The notes: generated from the letters alone by a model not told the origin. 64,000 nt of DNA from JAEUMY01 sp031394355 (GCA_031394355.1 JANNSU010000020.1:18959-82958); one strand, 5' to 3'; shown: positions 1-9,712, numbered from the stretch's first letter. Translations and numbers: made by a program.

Positions 1-483
1 GCCCGGCGTCTCGCCTTCTTCCGGGTAAATGAAAATGAGGTCAATGTCTGAGGAGACGTTGAGCTCACCGCCACCCAACTTGCCCATGCCCACCACCCAG
101 AATGGCAGAGCCTCGGCCGCATCGGGAGCCCCGTGGCGGACATGGAGGAGCTGCCAGTGCAGCGACACAGCACGCGTGACGGCCAATTCAGCCAGATCGC
201 TGACCGAACGCATGACCTCATCGAGCCCGGCGAGGCCGTTGATGTCGCGAAACATGACTCGCAGGATGACTTGCTCGCGCAGTCGACGCAGCGCAGATGC
301 CAGCATGGCCGCGTCTATGCAATCTGCTGCGTCAAGCCATGCAGTCATTTCGGTGAGCGTGAACGGCTGATCGCCGTGCAGGGCCAGCTCCTGCGACAGA
401 GCTGGACGTGCATCAAGGCATCTGCCGGCAAAGCGAGATGCCCGAGTGAGCTTGCTGATCCGGTCTTCGAGAGTCACCGACAT
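1..483 (-). CDS. glnE: Glutamine synthetase adenylyltransferase/deadenylyltransferase, N-terminal part
   Basis: The first 161 codons are present; the rest lies beyond the left edge. GlnE adds and removes AMP on glutamine synthetase in response to nitrogen status. The reverse strand reads through a helical N-terminal region into GMGKLGGGELNVSSDIDLIF at about residues 133-152, which is the nucleotidyltransferase signature of the adenylyl-removing domain with its DxD metal ligands. The ATG at 483 is the only ATG, GTG or TTG start between the upstream in-frame stop and the conserved sequence. The ribosome-binding site is weak. The gene is divergent from yhdP across about 195 bp, where I see no clear promoter. 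Confidence 0.9.
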   Translation of the reverse strand, partial: MSVTLEDRISKLTRASRFAGRCLDARPALSQELALHGDQPFTLTEMTAWLDAADCIDAAMLASALRRLREQVILRVMFRDINGLAGLDEVMRSVSDLAELAVTRAVSLHWQLLHVRHGAPDAAEALPFWVVGMGKLGGGELNVSSDIDLIFIYPEEGETPG

Positions 484-678
484 CAGTCCGCTAGGGCTGT
501 CCGTGGCAGGGAAGTGCCGTGAAAAGGCGTGGTTGAGGAGGATTCACCACCCGAATGATATTATTTTTGCGGCAAGCACCGCCCGCTGCATGGAACCCGC
601 AACAGGCGACCAGGTCAACACACCTCTAAATCCTGCGCGTGATGCTGCGCGCTGTACCCGGCCCCAGTACCCGCTCCC

Positions 679-3600
679 GTGGCACGATCCCTGCAAACTT
701 TCCTGCATTTTCCGACCCGGTTGGCCAAGGCGCTCCCCCGGGTCTGCTTCTCGCTCGGACTGGTTCTGCTCATGATCCTCGGCATCGGGGTTCTGCTGTT
801 GCGGTACTGGGTGTTGCCTGGCGTGGGCCAGTATCGTGATGATGTGACGTCACGCGTGTCAGCCGCGACCGGCATGTCCCTGGTTGCAGAATCGATGGAA
901 GGTGACTGGCAGGGCCTGCGACCTGTGCTCACATTTCGCAATGTGCGTCTCGCGAGTCCAGGAAATGACGAGGCCGGTCTTGCGCTGCAGTCACTGAATG
1001 CCTCGCTCTCCTGGTGGGCACTTGCGTTCGGGGAAATCCGCTTTCATGAGGTGATACTTGAAGGGCCCTCGCTGACGTTGCATCGAGGCAAGGATGGTCT
1101 GATTCGCTTCAACGGCAGGCCGCTGAACCAACCAACTGCCGAGCAAGCTGGCGATGTCGTGCCGTGGCTTTTGAAACAGCCACATTTGGCCGTTGTGGAT
1201 GCACGGCTCACTTGGCAGGACGATCTGACCGAGGCGCCGGCGCTGACTATCGACCAGCTGGACCTGCGAATTGAAAAGAGTGGCAGGCGGCATCGCATTG
1301 CGCTGGTCGCGAGGCCTGATGCGGCGCTGGCAAAGCGTCTGGACGCACGCGCGCTGCTGACCATCACCCGGCCTGCCGAACGATGGGAAATCGAGGGCAA
1401 TGTATACGTCAATGTTGAACAGATGCGGCTGCAGGAATTCAAGCAACATTTTCCTGTACCCGATGTAGTCCGCACGGCGACCGGAAATGCGCGAGCCTGG
1501 CTCGAGCTGGATGACAAGGCACCAGGCAAGATCAAGTCCATCGTGGCCGACATCAATGCGGTGAACGTGTCGGCACAGTGGTCGCGCGAGACGGCACCGC
1601 TGCAATTGGCCACATTGGCGGGTCGCACGGAATATGTCTCGGTCCCGGGCGGGTTTCAGGTATCCAGTCGCGGACTGCAGCTCCGCACGAAGGATGGCGT
1701 CACGCTCACGCCGATGGATTTCTCGCTCTTGCTCGCCGAGCCTGATGGCGTGGCACCGCGCGGCGCACTGGCCGGAAACGCCATCGACCTCAAGGTCATG
1801 TCAGCCCTCGTGAACTACTTTCCGGTCGGACGCGAGCTTCGCGATCAGGTCGCAAAGCTGGCACCACGCGGACGAATTCAGGACGCGAGCCTTAATTGGA
1901 CAGGGCCGGCTTCGGCCCCGGTGAGCTACCAGGTAAAGGCACGCTTTGAGGGTCTCGGGCTGGATGAATCGTCGCCCTTGCCCGGCCTGCAGGCGCTGAC
2001 AGGCACCGTGAATGGCAATGAGCGTGGCGGCCAGTTCACGTTGGACTCTCCCGGCCTCCAATTGGACATGCCGGCCGTATTCCGTGCCCCGTTGCGGTTC
2101 GATAGGATCAGCGGAACGGCGAACTGGGTGCGTCTGACTGATTCTGCCGGCGGGCAAGACCTGTCGTTGAACCTCAGTGCAATCAAGATCGAGAATGCCG
2201 ACATGGAAGGTGCGGTCTCCGGAACCTATCGAGCTGGCGGAAAGGGCCCGGGCATTGCTGACTTGAAGGCTGACTTCAAAAGAATCAATGCAAGCAAGCT
2301 TGCAGGCTATCTCCCCAACATCATTCCGGAGACAAGAAGCTGGCTGGATCGTGCCATACCTGTCGGCAACGTCACGTCAGCGCAGGTAATCGTGAGAGGT
2401 GACCTGTACGACTTTCCGTTCAAGGGCGATCAGGGAGGCGAGTTTCGGGTCGAGGCAGCGGTGCAGGACGCGCGGCTCCGGTTTCGGGACAACTGGCCGG
2501 TGATTGACAACATTCGCGCGACGTTTCGCATGCAGGGCTCGCGGGTTACCGTCGAGGCCGAAAGTGCCAGCATTTTCCAGTCCCGGCTCAGCGCCACACG
2601 TGCCGAGATCGATGATGTGATGAGCTGGGTGCCCATGCTGACTTTGAAGGCGACCGCTCAGGCCAGCGCACAGGATGTCGCCAGGTATCTTCGCGAAAGT
2701 CCCTTGCGCGAGGGCCCAGGACGCGTCACACGCGTGCTGGGCTTCGAGGGGCCCGGCAAGCTTGAGCTGGGATTGAAGATCCCCTTGTCCAATGCTTATG
2801 AGGATGGAAGGCCGGCACCTGATGCAAAGGTACAGGGCCAGTATTCGCTTGCAGGGGTTACCGCTCGTCTCCCGGTCGGTCAGCCGATCACGGAAGCCAA
2901 TGGCCAGCTGGTCTTCACGGAGCGCAGCATCGCCAGCAAGGGGTTGAACGGCAGGGCATTTGGCCATCCGCTGGCAATCGAAATCTCCAGCAGCGAGTCC
3001 ACCGGTATTCTGACGCAGCTTTCAGGCCGCGCCGAGGTCGGTGTGTTGAATGACTACCTGCCATTCCAGCTTCCGTCGCAGGTTGGCGGCACGGCGGATT
3101 GGCGCGGCCGCATCGCCGTGCTGGATGGTGATGTGGGCATGACCTTCACGTCCAGTCTCGGCGGCGTGACGTCGCGCTTGCCCCGGCCGCTGGCAAAGCG
3201 CGGGAGCGATGGCATGGATGTTTCAGTGGCATTCCGCCACTTTGGGGCTGATAACGAGCGCATCGATATCTCCCTGTCCGATGTCATCTCCGGTGTGATC
3301 TCGCGACGGTTTCATCCCGATACCGGCGTGGCATCGCTTGCGGGCGGTGTCATCAGCATCGGCGAGCCGGTCGGTTCGCGCCCCATTCCCGACGGGCTGT
3401 GGCTGTTCGGCCGTACTGCTGAATTCGACCTCGACCAGTGGAGAGCGATCTTCCCCTCTCCGGCCCCCGGCAGCGCTGGGTCCGCACCGGCCGCATCTGT
3501 GTGGAACGGATTCGATCTGACTGCAGAACGACTGGTCGTTTATGGCCGTGATCTGAAAAAGGCCAATGTGAAGGGCCGCCGCGCGGGCGAGGACTGGCGT

Positions 3601-4659
3601 GTCACGCTGGCCAGCAATGAGATCACTGGCGACGCTTCCTGGCGGCCCGGTGCCGCCGATGGCCGTGGACTGGTCCGCGCCCGATTGAGCAACCTGGAGC
3701 TCAATCGCAGTGCGCCGCAGTTGCTCAGCCCTGGAGATACCACCGCGATTCGGATCGAGCAACCGGAAACAGAGTATCCCGCTCTGGATATCACCGCAGA
3801 CCGGTTCATCTTCCACGGCTACGCGCTGGGCAAGTTGCAGTTGCGTGCAGACCATGTCGGGCGTGATTGGAAAATTGACCAGCTCAGGATCGAAGCAGAC
3901 GGCGCGACGCTCGACGCCATCGGGCGCTGGACCCGGGAGGGTGGATCCAAGAGCGAGTTCCAGGGCAAGCTTGATGCAAAGAATCTGAATGGCCTGCTGC
4001 GAATATTCGGACAGGGTGATGCCATCCGGCGCGGGACTGGACAAGCCGACGCAACACTCACCTGGCCGGGGAGCCCGATTGACTTTTCCTTCACCCGGCT
4101 GTCCGGTGATCTGAAGATGGAGGCAAACCGTGGAGAGTTTGCCAAGATCGAGCCAGGCGCTGCCCGCCTCCTCGGACTCATTTCCCTTCAGTCGATTCCA
4201 CGCCGCATCACGCTGGATTTTCGCGACATCTTCTCTGAAGGGTTTGCCTTCAACCGCATGGGAGGCAGCTTCAAAATTGACAACGGTCTCATGCGAACGA
4301 CGAATTTCGAGATCAATGGTCCCTCCGCTTTTGTAACCATGCAGGGGGACATCTCTTTGCCGAACGAAACCCAGAACTTGCGTCTGACAGTGATCCCGTC
4401 CCTTGGTGAAGGGGTTTCAATCATCACTACCCTCATAGGCGGCCCGGTCGTCGGATTGACCACCTTGCTCGCACAGAAGCTGTTACAGGATCCGATCGGC
4501 CGAGCGTTGGGATATGAATACAATGTAACCGGGAAGTGGGACAGCCCGGATGTGGCTCGCGTCGGCGCGCCACCACCGCCTGCGCCCGCGTCCAAACCTG
4601 CGCCGGACAAGCGCCTTCTGCCCGGCAATCCGAGTCCCGATCCGCCCAAAGAGCCATGA
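679..4659 (+). CDS. yhdP: YhdP family AsmA-like inner-membrane/periplasmic protein
   Basis: Large protein of 1326 residues. One membrane helix lies near residues 22-43 (rich in Leu, Ile and Val) and is followed by a long periplasmic region of repeated beta-strand character, as in YhdP/AsmA/TamB-type proteins. The C-terminal part (about residues 1130-1290) resembles the AsmA_2/DUF3971 end. Known YhdP proteins help move phospholipid between the inner and outer membranes. The start used is a GTG at 679 with a poor ribosome-binding site; an ATG at 772 is possible but would cut into the membrane helix. The stop overlaps the next gene's start (ATGA at 4656), so the two are probably translationally coupled. 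A near-copy of the window's palindrome (one mismatch) lies at 3999. Confidence 0.88.
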   Translation: MARSLQTFLHFPTRLAKALPRVCFSLGLVLLMILGIGVLLLRYWVLPGVGQYRDDVTSRVSAATGMSLVAESMEGDWQGLRPVLTFRNVRLASPGNDEAGLALQSLNASLSWWALAFGEIRFHEVILEGPSLTLHRGKDGLIRFNGRPLNQPTAEQAGDVVPWLLKQPHLAVVDARLTWQDDLTEAPALTIDQLDLRIEKSGRRHRIALVARPDAALAKRLDARALLTITRPAERWEIEGNVYVNVEQMRLQEFKQHFPVPDVVRTATGNARAWLELDDKAPGKIKSIVADINAVNVSAQWSRETAPLQLATLAGRTEYVSVPGGFQVSSRGLQLRTKDGVTLTPMDFSLLLAEPDGVAPRGALAGNAIDLKVMSALVNYFPVGRELRDQVAKLAPRGRIQDASLNWTGPASAPVSYQVKARFEGLGLDESSPLPGLQALTGTVNGNERGGQFTLDSPGLQLDMPAVFRAPLRFDRISGTANWVRLTDSAGGQDLSLNLSAIKIENADMEGAVSGTYRAGGKGPGIADLKADFKRINASKLAGYLPNIIPETRSWLDRAIPVGNVTSAQVIVRGDLYDFPFKGDQGGEFRVEAAVQDARLRFRDNWPVIDNIRATFRMQGSRVTVEAESASIFQSRLSATRAEIDDVMSWVPMLTLKATAQASAQDVARYLRESPLREGPGRVTRVLGFEGPGKLELGLKIPLSNAYEDGRPAPDAKVQGQYSLAGVTARLPVGQPITEANGQLVFTERSIASKGLNGRAFGHPLAIEISSSESTGILTQLSGRAEVGVLNDYLPFQLPSQVGGTADWRGRIAVLDGDVGMTFTSSLGGVTSRLPRPLAKRGSDGMDVSVAFRHFGADNERIDISLSDVISGVISRRFHPDTGVASLAGGVISIGEPVGSRPIPDGLWLFGRTAEFDLDQWRAIFPSPAPGSAGSAPAASVWNGFDLTAERLVVYGRDLKKANVKGRRAGEDWRVTLASNEITGDASWRPGAADGRGLVRARLSNLELNRSAPQLLSPGDTTAIRIEQPETEYPALDITADRFIFHGYALGKLQLRADHVGRDWKIDQLRIEADGATLDAIGRWTREGGSKSEFQGKLDAKNLNGLLRIFGQGDAIRRGTGQADATLTWPGSPIDFSFTRLSGDLKMEANRGEFAKIEPGAARLLGLISLQSIPRRITLDFRDIFSEGFAFNRMGGSFKIDNGLMRTTNFEINGPSAFVTMQGDISLPNETQNLRLTVIPSLGEGVSIITTLIGGPVVGLTTLLAQKLLQDPIGRALGYEYNVTGKWDSPDVARVGAPPPPAPASKPAPDKRLLPGNPSPDPPKEP

Positions 4660-5522
4660 TCATCACCCGCAACAGCACGCCCGATGCGCTACGGGAGGCC
4701 GCCTCCAAGACGCAGTCTTTCTTCCGTGTGGCGGCTGTGCAGATGGCCTCCGGTCCGCACGTGGTGGCCAACCTGCAGGAGGCTGGCCGCCTCATCGAGC
4801 TGGCCGCAGCAGCTGGTGCAAGACTGGTTGCCCTGCCGGAGTACTTCGGGATCATGGGCCTGAAAGATACCGACAAGGTTGCCATCCGCGAGAAGCCGGG
4901 CGACGGGCCCATCCAGAACTTTTTGTCGGAAACGGCGAGGCGGCTAGGCATATGGATCGTCGGGGGCTCAGCGCCACTCGAAGCAAGCAGCCCTGACAAG
5001 GTGCGCAATGCCTGTCTCGTTTATGACAAGACCGGCGCGCAAGTGGCTCGCTACGACAAGATCCACCTGTTCAACCTGAATCTGGGGCAGGAAAACTATG
5101 CCGAGGAACGGACCATTGAACCCGGAGAACGCGTTGTGACCGTGGACTCTCCATTCGGCAAACTGGGATTGTCCATCTGCTACGACCTGCGCTTTCCCGA
5201 GCTGTACCGGGCAATGGAAGAAGCCGACATCCTTTTCGTGCCTTCCGCCTTCACGGCCACCACCGGCAAGGCACACTGGGAGCCACTCATTCGTGCACGC
5301 GCCATCGAAAATCTGGCCTACGTCGTGGCACCCGCTCAGGGCGGATACCACGTCAACGGTCGCGAGACGCATGGCGACACCATGATCGTCGACCCGTGGG
5401 GCGTGATCCTTGATCGCCTGCCGCGCGGCTCCGGCGTGGTGGTCGCAGGCATCAATCCGGGATACATCAGGACCCTGCGCCAGAGTTTGCCGGCGCTTGC
5501 CCACCGTACACTGAAGCCGTGA
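4656..5522 (+). CDS. Carbon-nitrogen hydrolase, Nit1/deaminated glutathione amidase-like
   Basis: Nitrilase-superfamily protein of 288 residues. The catalytic triad is visible: Glu in ALPEYFG, Lys in YDKIHLF and Cys in SICYDLRFPE. The last motif is typical of the Nit1/YbeM branch, which hydrolyses deaminated glutathione as metabolite repair; the substrate here is inferred from family resemblance. The start is the ATG at 4656, which overlaps the yhdP stop as ATGA. An in-frame upstream extension exists but runs inside yhdP and shows no conserved sequence. A gene of this family beside yhdP and tldD is a common arrangement in betaproteobacteria. Confidence 0.88.
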   Translation: MIITRNSTPDALREAASKTQSFFRVAAVQMASGPHVVANLQEAGRLIELAAAAGARLVALPEYFGIMGLKDTDKVAIREKPGDGPIQNFLSETARRLGIWIVGGSAPLEASSPDKVRNACLVYDKTGAQVARYDKIHLFNLNLGQENYAEERTIEPGERVVTVDSPFGKLGLSICYDLRFPELYRAMEEADILFVPSAFTATTGKAHWEPLIRARAIENLAYVVAPAQGGYHVNGRETHGDTMIVDPWGVILDRLPRGSGVVVAGINPGYIRTLRQSLPALAHRTLKP

Positions 5523-5538
5523 TCCCCTTGCCGCGTGC

Positions 5539-5564
5539 CGGCATTGCGAATATTCGCAATGCCG
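5539..5564. repeat. Perfect 26-bp palindrome containing GCGAATATTCGC (core 5546-5557)
   Basis: The core is extended symmetrically by CGGCATT on the left and AATGCCG on the right, giving a perfect 26-bp inverted repeat 16 bp after the nit1 stop and before tldD. A further imperfect arm (CCGCGT at 5531-5536 against ACGCGG at 5567-5572) could lengthen the stem. No T-run follows, so a terminator role is uncertain. It is the longest perfect form of the palindrome in the window. Confidence 0.9.
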
Positions 5565-5616
5565 TGACGCGGTATGCTTACCTTCCACTTACGTCCTCGC
5601 AGGCCATTCGATACGC

Positions 5617-7056
5617 ATGAATACCGATACGCTTCACATTGCGCAAGACACACTCCTCGGTCCGGCAGGGCTGGACGACACCGCGCTCGACCGTGCCTTC
5701 GGTACCATTCTTGCGCATCGCGCAGATGCAGCCGACCTCTATTTCCAGCACGCCCGCTCCGAGAGCTGGGCACTGGAGGAGGGCCGGGTCAAGTCGGGCA
5801 GCTTCTCGATCGATCAGGGTGTGGGTGTGCGGGTGCTGTCAGGCGAAAAGACGGCATTCGCCTACTCCGACGACATCAACTATGCCGCGCTCGATGCCGC
5901 CGCCCAGGCCACACGCTCCATTGCCGCAGTCGGCGGCGATGTAAGTCACCCGGCGACCCGTCGTGCGCTGCCGCATGCCCTCTATGCCCCCCAGGACCCC
6001 GTGAGCAGTCTGGGTGATGCCGAAAAGGTACAGATACTGGAAACGCTTGAACGATACGCCCGGGCTGCCGATGCGCGTGTGTCGCAAGTGATGGGCAGAT
6101 TGTCCGGCGAGTACGAGGTCGTGTTTGTCGCCCGCAGTGATGGCACGCAGGCTGCAGATGTGCGTCCACTGGTGCATCTTTCGCTTACTGTCATTGCGGA
6201 ACAGAACGGACGCCGCGAGCAGGGGCATGTGGGCGGTGGTGGTCGGAGCGACTACGCATTCTTCACCGAAGATCGTCTCAAGCACTATGCCGAAGAGGCA
6301 GTGCGCCAGGCAATCACCAACCTGGATGCGCAACCCGCCCCGGCTGGTGTCATGCCCGTGGTGCTCGGCCCGGGTTGGCCCGGTGTCCTGTTGCACGAGG
6401 CGGTGGGCCACAGCCTCGAAGGCGATTTCAACCGCAAGGGGAGTTCGGTCTTCTCAGGTCGCATCGGTGAGCGCGTCGCGGCACCCGGCGTCACGGTGAT
6501 TGATGACGGCACCATGCCGGGACGACGTGGTTCGCTTAACGTCGATGACGAAGGCAACCCGACGCAGCGCAATGTGCTCATCGAGGATGGCGTGCTGAAA
6601 AGCTATTTGCAGGACACCTTGAACGCGCGACTCATGGACGTGCCTGTCACGGGCAACGGCCGCCGCGAATCATTCGCCCACATCCCCATGCCGCGCATGA
6701 CCAACACCTTCATGCTGGGTGGGTCGCACAAGAAGGACGAAATCATCGCTTCGGTGAAGCGTGGCCTCTATGCTGTCAATTTTGGCGGGGGCCAGGTGGA
6801 TACGACCAGCGGCAAGTTTGTCTTTGCCGCGACCGAGGCCTACATGATCGAGGACGGCAAGATCACCTACCCGGTCGTCGGCGCCACGCTCATTGGCAAC
6901 GGCATCGAGGCGCTGAAGCAGGTCACCATGATCGGAGATGATCTGGAGCTGGACAGCGGGATAGGTGTTTGCGGCAAGGAAGGCCAGAGCGTGCCGGTAG
7001 GCGTGGGGCAGCCTACGCTGCGTATCGAGGGTCTGACGGTTGGCGGCACGGCATAG
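5617..7056 (+). CDS. tldD: Metalloprotease TldD
   Basis: TldD/PmbA-family protein of 479 residues. The TldD zinc-protease motif HEAVGHSLEGDF is at about residues 260-271, followed by the conserved C-terminal stretch with NFGGGQVDTTSGKFVFAATE. TldD works with TldE in cytoplasmic proteolysis, for example maturation of modified peptides and degradation of CcdA antitoxin in E. coli. No TldE gene is present nearby. The ATG at 5617 is the first start compatible with the family N-terminus. The next gene begins 12 bp downstream, suggesting an operon. Confidence 0.95.
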   Translation: MNTDTLHIAQDTLLGPAGLDDTALDRAFGTILAHRADAADLYFQHARSESWALEEGRVKSGSFSIDQGVGVRVLSGEKTAFAYSDDINYAALDAAAQATRSIAAVGGDVSHPATRRALPHALYAPQDPVSSLGDAEKVQILETLERYARAADARVSQVMGRLSGEYEVVFVARSDGTQAADVRPLVHLSLTVIAEQNGRREQGHVGGGGRSDYAFFTEDRLKHYAEEAVRQAITNLDAQPAPAGVMPVVLGPGWPGVLLHEAVGHSLEGDFNRKGSSVFSGRIGERVAAPGVTVIDDGTMPGRRGSLNVDDEGNPTQRNVLIEDGVLKSYLQDTLNARLMDVPVTGNGRRESFAHIPMPRMTNTFMLGGSHKKDEIIASVKRGLYAVNFGGGQVDTTSGKFVFAATEAYMIEDGKITYPVVGATLIGNGIEALKQVTMIGDDLELDSGIGVCGKEGQSVPVGVGQPTLRIEGLTVGGTA

Positions 7057-7068
7057 CGGATAGTCGGA

Positions 7069-7926
7069 ATGAACGAACAACAGGTCATCGCAATCACGGG
7101 GGGAGGCAGCGGTCTGGGCCGCGCGCTCGCGCTTGAATACGCTCGCAAGGGTTGGGCTGTGGCGCTCTCGGATCTTTCAGCCGAGCGCGCTTCAGCGGTC
7201 GCCAGGGAGCTGGCTGATCTCGGCATGCCCGTTCTGGCATTGCAGGGTGATATCCGCAACGCTGCCGACCTTGACATCCTGGTTGCTGAAGCGGGCAAGC
7301 AGTTTGGCCGCATCGACATCTTCGTCAACAATGCCGGTGTCGCCGGGGCGGGAAGCCTCATGGAGACCTCGCTCGACGACTGGGACTGGATGCTCGACAT
7401 CAATCTCATGGGCGTGGTGCGTGGCTGCAAGGCCGTGGCACCATTGATGAAGCGACAGGGCTTTGGCCACATCATCAACGTTGCGTCGCTGGCAGGCATT
7501 GCCAGTGCACCCATGATGGCGAGCTACAACGTCGCCAAGGCTGGCGTCATCAGCCTCTCCGAATCATTGCGGGCTGATCTTTCCGGCACGGGCGTGGGCG
7601 TGTCTGTGGTGTGTCCATCCTTTTTCGTGAGCGATCTGGCCGCCTCCGCGCGCACCAGTAATGCCGAGCAGAAGCGAATCGTGAGCAAGCTCGTAAACAA
7701 GGCTGCCTTTACTGCAGAAGACATCGCCAGCGTCGTTGCTGATAGTGTCGCGGCGGGCCGGTTCATGATCCTGCCGCAGAAGGACGCGCGCTCTGCCTGG
7801 TGGTTCAAGCGGTTGATGCCGGAGCGATTCCATCACTGGGTGGTGAAGCAATCCCGTGGCATGGTGGCATCTGAAAACACATCCAGGGACGCAAACCAGA
7901 GCGCAACAAAGGTCTCCCATGTCTGA
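7069..7926 (+). CDS. Short-chain dehydrogenase/reductase
   Basis: Classical SDR of 285 residues. It has the cofactor glycine motif GGGSGLG near residue 11, NNAG near residue 88, the catalytic Ser in INVASLAG, and the YNVAK active-site Tyr/Lys pair. The C-terminal extension of about 30 residues is hydrophilic and probably variable. The substrate cannot be read from sequence. The stop overlaps the start of the next gene, which is also a Rossmann-fold oxidoreductase, so the pair is probably co-translated. Confidence 0.9.
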   Translation: MNEQQVIAITGGGSGLGRALALEYARKGWAVALSDLSAERASAVARELADLGMPVLALQGDIRNAADLDILVAEAGKQFGRIDIFVNNAGVAGAGSLMETSLDDWDWMLDINLMGVVRGCKAVAPLMKRQGFGHIINVASLAGIASAPMMASYNVAKAGVISLSESLRADLSGTGVGVSVVCPSFFVSDLAASARTSNAEQKRIVSKLVNKAAFTAEDIASVVADSVAAGRFMILPQKDARSAWWFKRLMPERFHHWVVKQSRGMVASENTSRDANQSATKVSHV

Positions 7927-8971
7927 CTGGATGATCTACGGCGCCAATGGCTATACCGGCGAGCTGATTGCGCGTGAGGCCAAGCGCCGCCGCTTGACGC
8001 CGGTGCTGGCAGGGCGATCCCAAAAGGTGAAGGACCTGGCGGATGAGCTGGGTATGCGTTCGCGAATATTCGCGCTAGAGACTGCAGAGGTGGGCAAGGA
8101 AATCGCCGACATGAAACTGGTGCTGCATTGTGCTGGCCCATTTTCCGCAACTGCGCGCCCGATGATGGAGGCCTGCCTTGGTGCGGGCGCACATTACCTC
8201 GACATCACCGGCGAAATTTCGGTATTTGAAACCGGTGCGAGCCTGGATACCGAGGCTGAGTCGGCAGGAATCGTCATCATGCCCGGTGTGGGCTTTGATG
8301 TGGTGCCAACCGACTGTGTCGCCGCGACCCTGAAAGCGGCGTTGCCCAGCGCAAGCACGCTGGCGCTGGGATTCGATTCCCGCTCAGGTTTCAGTCCCGG
8401 CACGGCAAAGACTTCTGTCGAGGGGCTGGGGCAGGGGGGGCGCGTTCGGCAGGATGGTGCCATCGTGCCGGTTCCGCTGGCCTGGAAAACGCGCAACATC
8501 GACTTCGGCGGCGGAGAGAAGCTCGCGATGACCATACCGTGGGGTGATGTCAGCACGGCCTGGCACTCGACCGGCATCGCCAATGTCGAGACCTACATCC
8601 CGGCTTCTCCAAAGCTTGTGGCACGGCTCAGGAAGCTCAACTGGGTGCGGCCGCTGCTTGGCCTGGGATTGGTGCAGTCCTTCATGAAGTCACGCATCGA
8701 CAAGACGGTGCGCGGCCCGGCAGAGGAAACGCGGGACCAAACGCCTACCTATGTGTGGGGTGAGGCCAGCAACCAGCGTGGTGAAAGAGTGGTTGCGCGA
8801 CTCAAGACGCCCAATGGCTACAGCATCACCGTAACGGCCGCCCTGGGCATCGTGGAGCATCTGCTCCAGCACGAGGTCACGGGCGGATTCCGCACGCCAT
8901 CCAGGTTGATGGGTGCCAACTATGTCACGACCTTGCCGGGTTGCGGTGCCATCGTCCTCAGCAAGACTTGA
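7919..8971 (+). CDS. Saccharopine dehydrogenase-like / trans-acting enoyl reductase-like protein
   Basis: Protein of 350 residues opening with a Rossmann motif, GANGYTGELIAREA, and resembling the saccharopine dehydrogenase-like family (SCCPDH and enoyl-reductase-like members). It lacks anything that proves a role in lysine metabolism. The ATG at 7919 overlaps the SDR stop by 8 bp and starts exactly where the Rossmann fold begins; a longer reading frame upstream lies inside the SDR gene. An exact GCGAATATTCGC at 8062-8073 is read as Arg-Ile-Phe-Ala. Confidence 0.82.
   Translation: MSDWMIYGANGYTGELIAREAKRRRLTPVLAGRSQKVKDLADELGMRSRIFALETAEVGKEIADMKLVLHCAGPFSATARPMMEACLGAGAHYLDITGEISVFETGASLDTEAESAGIVIMPGVGFDVVPTDCVAATLKAALPSASTLALGFDSRSGFSPGTAKTSVEGLGQGGRVRQDGAIVPVPLAWKTRNIDFGGGEKLAMTIPWGDVSTAWHSTGIANVETYIPASPKLVARLRKLNWVRPLLGLGLVQSFMKSRIDKTVRGPAEETRDQTPTYVWGEASNQRGERVVARLKTPNGYSITVTAALGIVEHLLQHEVTGGFRTPSRLMGANYVTTLPGCGAIVLSKT
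8062..8073. repeat. GCGAATATTCGC copy inside the saccharopine dehydrogenase-like gene
   Basis: Exact 12-bp palindrome, extended to CGCGAATATTCGCG; reading phase gives RIFA. Confidence 0.95.
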
Positions 8972-9142
8972 TCCGACATCTGCGGAACCACGGCGCGTTG
9001 TCGGCATCTGATGTAAGCCCGACTGCGTATTTTCGACAGATGGGTAGGCAAATCAACTTGAAGAGCGGCCCCAGTGCGAATACTCGGGACCCGCAAAACC
9101 ATGGAATCACGTGAGGCGATAATGGATCAGGAGCACATCAAC

Positions 9143-9640
9143 ATGAAACGACGAGGCGTCATGGCCACCCTGCTGGGCTCGGCGGTAATGGGCATCACTG
9201 AAGAGTCTGCCGCGCAGACGCCGGGCAAAGTGGTGGTGCCCCCGCAGAAGATAGAAAAGCTGGTGCTCGCCGATGCGGAATGGAAGAAGCGGCTCACGCC
9301 GGAGCAGTACCAGATCCTTCGCAAGGAAGGCACGGAGCGCGCTGGTACCAGTGCGCTGAATGACGAGAAACGTGCCGGTGTCTACCACTGCGCGGGTTGC
9401 GACCTCGCGGTCTATACCTCGGACATGAAGTTCGACAGTGGCACGGGCTGGCCGAGCTTTTTCACCACGTTGCCAGGCGTGTTCGAGACCAAGACAGATT
9501 TCAAGATTCTCTACCCCCGGACCGAGTATCACTGCGCACGTTGCGGCGGACATCATGGCCACATCTTCAATGACGGACCCAAGCCCACCGGGCAGCGTTG
9601 GTGCAATAACGGAGCGGCGTTGAAGTTCAAGCCGGCTTGA
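9143..9640 (+). CDS. msrB: Peptide-methionine (R)-S-oxide reductase with Tat-like signal peptide
   Basis: MsrB reduces methionine-R-sulfoxide in proteins. The C-terminal domain has the two zinc CxxC pairs (CAGC, CARC), the GTGWPSF motif and the catalytic Cys in QRWCNNGAAL. The N-terminus MKRRGVMATLLGSAVM carries a twin Arg before a hydrophobic stretch and an Ala-rich cleavage region (ESAAQ), pointing to export to the periplasm. I chose the ATG at 9143 because AGGAG lies about 9 bp upstream and it places the twin Arg at residues 3-4; upstream in-frame ATGs would bury the signal. Length from this start is 165 residues. Confidence 0.9.
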   Translation: MKRRGVMATLLGSAVMGITEESAAQTPGKVVVPPQKIEKLVLADAEWKKRLTPEQYQILRKEGTERAGTSALNDEKRAGVYHCAGCDLAVYTSDMKFDSGTGWPSFFTTLPGVFETKTDFKILYPRTEYHCARCGGHHGHIFNDGPKPTGQRWCNNGAALKFKPA

Positions 9641-9674
9641 AGGCACTTGAGGGGTGTGGTGTTGGCGGGCTCGG

Positions 9675-9703
9675 TTGCTGAATTCTGCCGGGCCTGCTAG
9701 CAT
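9675..9703 (+). promoter_or_regulatory. Possible promoter of the aroG leader
   Basis: TTGCTG (9675-9680) and TAGCAT (9698-9703) are spaced by 17 bp. Matches to consensus are modest (3/6 and 4/6). If this promoter is used, transcription would begin about 9709-9711, leaving almost no 5' untranslated sequence before the leader ATG at 9713. Confidence 0.35.
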
Positions 9704-9712
9704 CCGTGCAAC

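Noticed and set aside
3223..4044. 273-codon minus-strand open frame inside yhdP
   Set aside because: Shadow of yhdP, low-complexity and without motifs.
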